The notes under the pieces: generated by a model
Told to the model about the DNA's origin: nothing
The model's database searches: none
The model's input: only the letters and a program-made list of their open reading frames with translations
Program-made: the position numbers and the translations under genes
Assembly: GCA_019054805.1 (NCBI GenBank)
Contig: JAHQIY010000012.1
Location: forward strand, 2,728,001 to 2,792,000
DNA length: 64,000 nt
From: Brachionus manjavacas
Taxonomy: Eukaryota; Rotifera; Eurotatoria; Ploima; Brachionidae
Direction: 5' to 3'
In this document: in pieces, positions 57,577-64,000 of the stretch
Layout of the letters: each line of letters starts with the position of its first letter
How positions within the stretch are numbered: position 1 is the first letter of the stretch

Positions 57577-57996
57577 TCATCTCGATTTTATGCTGTCACC
57601 CGTTGCTTTTGCAAAATCCATAAAGACTATAGCTGAAGCAAAGCCGCGGTTCAAAGCTTCGGTTACAATGTCGATCGTCTCAAAGAGATTGATCAAGCAA
57701 GATTTCTTAGTTACAAAGCCGTGTTGCTGTTTCGCAATCAAGTTGTACTTGATCAGATGTGCCATCATCGTATCCCTAATAATCCTCTCCATTACCTTAC
57801 AGGGAACGGCAGTAAGCGGGATTGATCTGTAATTTGACGCCTCAGTTTTTTTAACTTTTTTGAAAATAGGGGAGATGATTGCTTCTTTCCACACAGAGGG
57901 TAGTTTGCCTTTTATAAACGAGTTCTTGAAAATTGGTTCCATCAGCATGGCAAAGGTTTGTGCGCAGCTTTGGAGGATGTACTCCGTCTTTCCCAC
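57577..57996 (-). pseudogene. LINE reverse transcriptase fragment
   Basis: An open frame of 139 codons reads FIKGKLPSVWKEAIISPIFKK, ASNYRSIPLTAVPCKVMERI, KYNLIAKQQHGFVTKKSCL and GFASAIVFMDFAKA. It then departs from the family just before the catalytic F-D of motif A, at about 57590, where Tc1-type end sequence begins. It is the same family as 13991-15712, with a cleaner frame, but lacks everything after motif A. Confidence 0.8.
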
Positions 57997-58419
57997 TCGC
58001 TTTCCATTTGTAAAGCTTACTCAATAAAGGTTGGCGCGAGTTTGTTATCGATAGAATTTGCTTATTGCTTCAACCAAAACTTTTGAAATTTTATACTTAT
58101 ATACGTTAGATCTTCATGAATACAAAACACTTTGTATCATACATCTGCTTTGTTTATCACGGAAATTAACAGCATAACCTTGACCCCACGTGAATAATCT
58201 TAATGTCCTTCTAGTTAATGATATTTTTTCAAAAAGTTTTATATATTATCTTATAGATAATTAAACAAGTATCAAAATGATTTATAAATTTTTTTTTCAT
58301 TACAAAAAAAAATTTTTGAAATCCTAGTAGTAAAAGTATCTCTAAGGACTATTCAAAAATCGACACAAGAGAACAAAAATTCTGGTACAAATGTTTACTT
58401 TAAATCTCCTGGAAGACCA
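57997..58419. other. Gene-free spacer
   Basis: AT-rich, no domain recognised. Confidence 0.45.
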
Positions 58420-59150
58420 GTAAGCGTTTCCAATCATATTTAAAAAAACGAATTAGGTCTTTGTCCAAAACTCACTCGCAACGTCAAATTTCTCTTCAAC
58501 TAATGATTTCTGTGGGGCCAGTTTCAAAAATTGAAACTCAAAGTAAATTTCGTAATCAATTTCTAATTTATTTTCTTTTAAAATTTCTTTTTCGTAGTCA
58601 TATAAAAAGAGAAAAATCCCTCTTCTTACCACTAATTATGTCAAAAAGCGTTACTCATTTTCACAGCTTTGGAGGAAAAAAAATAAAATTATGTAAAAAA
58701 AAAACTGATTTTGTTCTCAGATGAAAAAATATTCACTGTGGATGGGGGTTTAAACAAACAAAATCAAAGAATTTATGCAGTTTCTCGCGAAGAAGCTGAC
58801 AAAAAGGGGTAATTATTTAAAATTTTAAAAAGATATTTAATAGATATTTAATAATCGAAAAATTTATTTAAAGGGCATTATGGGATAGATAAAAACCTTG
58901 TTTCAGTAATGGTTTGGATAGGAATGACAGAGTTTGGCCTAACTAAACCTTATTTTATATGCCAGTGTAATTTATTTAAAATAAAAAGTTAATAAATTTA
59001 ATTTTATAATTTCGAAAAGGTGAGACAATAAACTCTTTTAATTACAAGAGAAAAATCTTGCCTTTTGCAAAGCCTGTAGGAAATCGGTTATGTGGAACAA
59101 ATAAATGGGTATTCCAGCAGGATGGGGCGATGGGGAGATTTTATTGAAAT
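58420..59150 (+). pseudogene. Tc1/mariner transposase fragment
   Basis: The plus strand in shifting frames reads DEKIFTVDGGLNKQNQRIYA and VSREEADKKG (58717-58810). A 60 bp possible intron follows, then GHYGIDKNLVSVMVWIGMTEF, a second gap, GETINSFNYKRKILPFAK and TNKWVFQQDGA (about 59100). D-E-K-x-F-x-V-D and V-M-V-W-x-G are standard core motifs, and F-Q-Q-D-G-A holds the second catalytic Asp. Sequence after QQDGA is replaced by an end repeat seen also at 57490-57590. The last Glu is missing. Confidence 0.75.
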
Positions 59151-59341
59151 AGATAAAATAAATGCATATATAAAAACTAGAATAAAAATGCTTTATTCTC
59201 TCAAAATTTCGTTTTATTTTGACAAAAATTTAAGAAGTTATGATCTTTTAAAGTTTGTCTCGATTTTTTGTCATCAACCGTTATTTGAACTTTTTTTTTC
59301 CTTTGAATTTTATTTTTTATTTTTTTAAATTTTTGTATTTT

Positions 59342-59370
59342 ATTCTGAAGGAGCATTTGCTCGGAACAGA
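59342..59370. repeat. Dispersed terminal motif copy
   Basis: TTCTGAAGGAGCATTTGCTC followed by GGAACAGATTTACAAATA. It shares CGGAACAGAT and ACAAATA with the copy at 1608. Confidence 0.6.
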
Positions 59371-60170
59371 TTTACAAATATATAAAATGTCCGACCGACT
59401 GAACCGATTTTGTTCTGATTTTTTTTTTTAATTTTTCTATTTTTTTTAATTAAATTTATATTTTAATAAATAAATAAATTTCCATGATTTTTATTTAACC
59501 AAAAAATTGAAGTTTTTTTAAGATGATTTTTTAATAATTTGGATAAAAAAAAGCACGCTAAAATAATTCTGAAAGATTTCATTATGCAAGTTACCTTTAA
59601 TTTATTCCAAACTTGAAATTTCTTTTTTATTTTTATTTACACCGACTTAAATTGTTAAATTTCAAGCGATTATAAAAAAAAGTTACTTCGTCGACCTTTC
59701 GGCAAACGGTAACCGACCGTCGTTACAAACCGTCAAGATGGTCCGTTCGACCGACTGAAACATCTGACCGAACCGTCCGCCCGTCTAGTCCAAGATTTAC
59801 GATTTTTAACTTTTTAAGAGTAACTTTTTCTAGCTTCTTTAAATTTTACTAAATTTTTGTCAACTCAACTTTTTTCTTCTCTTTTTAATTTTTCTTCTCA
59901 CTGTGGTCCATTTAAAAAATTTGTTTAACAAAAGGCACAACGCTCGCCAGAAGCTAACGCGGAAGAATTACGCGCACTACCCACAGGGGCTAAAGTAAGT
60001 AAAATTGTACAAAACAGATAAAATTGGCAAGATTTAAGAATTCAAAACTAAATATGCTGTAATGATTAAATTATTAAAAATATTTTTAGTTAAAGAATCA
60101 GAATTTGTTAGTTTTATTTTTTTCTTGTAATAAAAAATATAAATTGAAAAAATCTTTGAATTTAAATAAT
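59371..60170. other. Non-coding with CCGACCGACTG repeats and one coding-like patch
   Basis: CGACCGACTGAA occurs at 59387 and 59749, with a GC-richer CCGACCGT/CCGTCCGCCCG stretch at 59705-59790, probably ends of a short element. The patch 59933-59993 is less AT-rich and reads KAQRSPEANAEELRALPTGA, followed by GTAAGT like an exon end. No family recognised. Confidence 0.4.
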
Positions 60171-60174
60171 TTTT

Positions 60175-60425
60175 TTGACTCTTTTATTGAAAAAAAGTTT
60201 CTATTCATTTGACCAATCTCCACCTTTATCTGCAACTATGATCAGTACTTTCTTAAAATGTCTAACTTATTTAGTGCATTTTTCGGCATTTAAATATCTT
60301 TCGTAGCTTCTGATAGTCTCTGTCAGCTCACTTAAGTTTCTACATTGTTTCTCCCTCACATAACTTTTGAGGTCACTCCATAACATCTCTATAGGATTGA
60401 AGTCTGCTGAGTTCGCTGGCGTTTT
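60175..60425 (-). pseudogene. Tc1/mariner transposase C-terminal fragment
   Basis: The minus strand reads TPANSADFNPIEMLWSDLKS, YVREKQCRNLSELTETIRS, then a stop, then KKVLIIVADKGGDWS. N-P-I-E-M-L-W carries the last catalytic Glu. The C-terminal H/V-x-x-K-K-V...GGxWS tail resembles the one after 55900. The first two Asp are absent. Confidence 0.7.
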
Positions 60426-60627
60426 TATATTTTAAATAAATTATTTCTCTATATTAAATAATATTTAATATTTTTATTTAGCCAATTTATAGCATTTTCT
60501 CTTATGAATTCAATACAAAGATTCGAAGTGTGCTTTGTATCATTATTCTGGATTGGGAAGCAGCTTTTTATTCTTCTTCATTAAAATTTGAAATCAAGTA
60601 AGGCTTGAGATAAAACTACAATATATA

Positions 60628-60800
60628 CAGAGTTGGTCAAAAGTCAAACTTTAAAGTCAGAATCGTCAAAAGTCAAAGTCAAAGTCTGACTTTGACTTGA
60701 GTTCAAAATTATTTCAAAGTCAAAGTCTGACTTTGACTTGAGTTCAAAATTATTTCAAAGTCAAAGTCTGACTTTGACTTGAGTCTAAAATAATTATAAA
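60628..60800. repeat. hAT-like left end and 41 bp tandem repeat
   Basis: CAGAGTTGGTCAAAAGTC at 60628 resembles hAT ends. It is followed by three copies of a 41 bp unit (TGACTTTGACTTGAG at 60687, 60728 and 60769). Each contains an AAGTC...GACTT inverted pair. A similar end, inverted, is at 61747-61763 inside the next gene's first intron. Confidence 0.7.
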
Positions 60801-61144
60801 GTCAAAGAAAATGAATATTTATTTATATTTAAGTTTAAGTAATGTTGCTAATGTATGTATCAAAACTTTTGATATTGCAACATTTAATTTTTGTTAATAT
60901 TAAAAAAAATATATTTCAAGCTTTAGAGACTGTTAGACAGTTTCATTAGAATTGATGCTTCTGTATTTAATTTTAATATTTATATAAGTAGGGTTTCATT
61001 AGCGTTTTTAAGAAAAACATGAAAATAATTTTCTAGCTTAATTTAAATTGCTTATTCAACCTTTATATTTTCGATTTGAAATGGGAACAGATAATGATTT
61101 AATTATTTAACTATTAAAATATCATTTATTTATTTAACTATTAG

Positions 61145-63506
61145 ATGGAAAACTCAGCACCTCCTAACTCCCTGCATTTTTCTAAATCTCAAACAAGCGA
61201 AGTTACTCAAGTTGTGCAGCAGGTTGAGGAAACCAATTCGATGCCGTTAACCAAGCCAAAAAAAAAACGATTCCACTTATATTTAAACTTGGGTTTACAA
61301 ATATTGAAAAAAAATGTAAGACTTTTAGCCATTTTTAAAAAATATACTAAATAAAAGCAAGTAAAATTTAATACTAAAAGGTCACTATTTTTTAAATTAA
61401 TTTTTTATTTGAACAAGTTTTTATATAAAAGTTTTTAAAAGTGACACTTTAATGAAATAAGTCAAATGTAAGTCAGTTCTTTGACTTGTTTCAAAAATTA
61501 AAAAATAATCAAATCAAAAATTTTATTAATTTTTAAAATAGAATTAAAATATATGAAAAATCAAAATAAAAAAATTACTTGTTTTAATAAAAATTAAAAT
61601 TGTGACTTTAAATTATCTGAATCAAGTCAAATTCCTGACTTTTTTTTTAATTTATGAATATAGTACTATATTACAAGTTATTACAGAAAAAAAAATATAT
61701 TTTAAAGTCCAAGTCATACTTTGACTTGTTAGACAATTTTTTCTGACTTTTATACCAGTCTGGTTTTTGTAATAGGTTTTCTTTTAATCTTTAATTAAAA
61801 ATGATTCAAATGTAATTAAAAAATTTTATTACTAATTTTACTTTTTTAACAATTAAAGCAAATTCGAAAAAAAAATTATGCACTATGCAAAATGTACATC
61901 ATGCAATGAAATCGTCAACGACTTGGCTTGTAACACCTCGAATTTTATAAGACATTTAAAAAAATGCAATTCAAATATCTACAATGAATTTAAAATCTTA
62001 TATGAAAGAAAACTATCGGTTATGGCATTTGAAAGCAGTGATGAAAAAAAAGAGCTCTCACAACAGAATATAAATTTTTTCATTTTCAAATACTTAATTG
62101 TACTCTGTAGTTTGCCATTAAGACTTGTTGAGACTGAAGGTAAATATAATTTTAATGTCTAATTGCTAAAATTTAAAAAAATTCAATTTTAAATTCTTTA
62201 ATTCGTTGCTTTTAAGAAATCTCGAGTTTAAATTTCCAATTGATTTTTAATCCTCTAATTTACTTCTATAATCCTCACATTGCTTCGATTTGCTTCTCTA
62301 TATTCCTTTAATCGTAACTTAAATTTCATGAATTATTTATTAGAAATTAATTTTAAAAATTTTTAGGTAAATTGTGAATGAAAAACATTTAATAAGAAAA
62401 AGAAAGCATTTTCATTAATTTTTTTTAAATTATACTTTTATTAAAAATTTTTTACTTCTTTAAAGCATTGAGAATAAAATTAAGTCGAATCAACTTAAAT
62501 ATTAAAAAAAATATTTTAGCTAATTAAATTATTGCTTTTTTCAAGAGTCAAAGGATCAAAAATTTTGTTTTTAATTGGTAAAAGTAAAATTAGAGTAAAG
62601 AAGTACAATTTAACTACCGTATCCCCTTGTTTAGCAACGCATGCTTTAATACCATGAATAGGATATTTGGTGCATGGTCTAACATAGACCTCACAATGTT
62701 AAATTTTTTATTTTAAAAGTCCTATGGGTCACATAGTCGATACATATTAAAAACGTAGCGTTTATAATAGAAATTCAAATAGAAAAGCAGAGCTTCAAAA
62801 AAAGTCTTTATTAGAGACTCGGGGTTTTAAACTTAAAAAAAAATTAAATATAAAAAATATTTATTGAGTTTATTTTATAGATGCCACGTTAGAGTTATGG
62901 TAAAAAAAATATTAAAAATATTAAAAAAGTTTAATTTTAATTATTGACCCGGCATTTAAATTTAAAAATTTAAGACAAAAAAGAGAAATAAAAAATTAAA
63001 AAAAATTTTAATTGAATTTAATTTTATCTAATTTTTTTTCTAATTATTTCAAAAAAATTAAAGGATTTCGTATTTTTATGAAACTTGTTTGCCCAAAATG
63101 GATACCTATCACAAGGAGAGGCCTAATATCCATTCAAAAGAATGTTAATTTGTCTATGTTATCGTGCATAAGTGAAACATTAAAAAGTATTGAATACTTG
63201 TCATTAACAGTCGATATATGGAGTGATCGTAGGCTTCGATCCTTCATTGGAGTGACCTGTCATTTCGTAGACGAATTGTTTGAGTTTAAAAGTATTGTTT
63301 TGGCTTGTAGACACATAAACGGTTCAATAACCGGCTTAAAGATTAAAACTGAAATGGACAACGTTTTAGCCTTTTTTGACATTAAGTTTGCTTTTTTGAA
63401 AATATCGCTACATAAATAATAATTTGTTTTTTAAGAAACAAAGTTGTAAAAATAGTAACTGACAATGGAGCAAATATGGTTAAATTCGGAAAACTTCAAG
63501 ATCTAG
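61145..63506 (+). pseudogene. hAT-family transposase with BED zinc finger (partial at window end)
   Basis: Exon 1 is 61145-61315. Exon 2 (61859-62139) carries a BED finger (YAKCTSCNEIVND, FIRHLKKC: CX2C...HX4C). Exon 3 (63064-63385) gives GFRIFMKLVCPKWI, LSLTVDIWSDRRLRSFIGV and VLACRHINGS. Exon 4 (63436-63506) gives NKVVKIVTDNGANMVKF with a catalytic-region Asp. These are core motifs of animal hAT/ZBED transposases, which bind DNA ends and cut and paste the element. Exon 1 needs a one-base shift at its run of ten A (about 61258-61267) and has TGA where TWVYKY continues, so it is probably inactive. The C-terminal dimerisation domain lies beyond 64000. Confidence 0.8.
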
Positions 63507-64000
63507 GTATGTAAAAATGAAGTAAAAACAATTAACATGAATTGAGTTTGAATCTACATTATTAATCAGAAATTTTTAAATGTTTAAAGTCTCAAATCAA
63601 GTGGTTTTGTGAAGTTCAGTACAAAAGAACAAAACAAAGTGTAAAAATTTAATAACGTTTTTTCTAAAAGTTTAAAATTAATTCTTTGAATGCAGAATGG
63701 TGCAACATTAAAATTGCATCAACTGTAAAAGTCTGATGTCCAAAATATCTGCAAAATATAGTACACTCGATTATATTGAAATTTAATATCTGCTGAAATC
63801 TGCAAATTTAGCAGACCTTGATATTTGATAAAACTTTGAATGTTGCATTATGTTGCTTTTACTGAATTTAGTTTAAACCTTTAGAAAAAAATTTATTCTA
63901 TTTTTTTACATTTTTTTTCTGTTCTTTCTATCATTTTGAATATGGCAAATTGAAGTTCATGATAAATGTAATTTTCAAAACAAAATCTTTAGTTTTTGAG
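63507..64000. other. Probable hAT intron or downstream sequence
   Basis: It opens with a GTATGT donor-like sequence. It has TGCAACATT/AATGTTGCA words in inverted order (63698 and 63840) and no exon recognised before the window end. Confidence 0.45.

Noticed and set aside
60687-60800. Possible CRISPR-like array from three regular repeats
   Set aside because: The 41 bp units are contiguous with no spacers, the genome is eukaryotic, and the words belong to transposon ends.

Overview
The window is eukaryotic. It is very AT-rich, and its genes have short GT-AG introns (44-75 bp in the host genes). Two single-copy host genes are clear: TAF11 and NPRL3. A third gene is a beta-1,4-galactosyltransferase. 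Most of the rest is decayed transposons: non-LTR retroelements, Ty3/gypsy, Tc1/mariner, MULE, En/Spm-like, piggyBac, hAT and many short inverted-repeat elements. AT content, intron size and transposon style fit a small invertebrate. A monogonont rotifer such as Brachionus is my best guess, but this is inference and not proven by the sequence.

Layout: 1-6265 holds broken non-LTR and Tc1-type copies. 6266-19145 is a large palindrome (I) with arms of about 4.2 kb around a 4.5 kb spacer of broken gypsy and LINE sequence. 19152-24573 is a composite DNA transposon with MULE, En/Spm-like and BEN-like coding remains. 25870-27660 is a TIR element full of LINE and piggyBac debris. TAF11 lies at 27878-28633. 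30267-39650 is a second palindrome (II) with arms of about 3.4 kb around LINE fragments. NPRL3 spans 40051-45288 with a TIR transposon in intron 4. A mariner element with a nested LINE follows (45726-47694), then the galactosyltransferase on the minus strand (49077-50226). 52623-56403 is a mariner element with an extra divergent gene. The rest is Tc1, LINE and hAT copies.

The most unusual content is a 3.1 kb cassette present four times, once in each palindrome arm. It is a divergent pair of intact two- and three-exon genes, called PVP-A and PVP-B here. They encode 284-311 residue proteins built almost wholly of Pro-Val/Ile dipeptides, flanked by polyproline-cysteine blocks and Ser/Phe/Gly-rich ends, with no signal peptide. 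PVP-B starts with a 7-nucleotide coding exon. All eight genes are open and near-identical amid decayed DNA, so they appear maintained by selection and/or gene conversion. An intracellular cross-linked structural material is a reasonable hypothesis; the rotifer skeletal lamina is one candidate.
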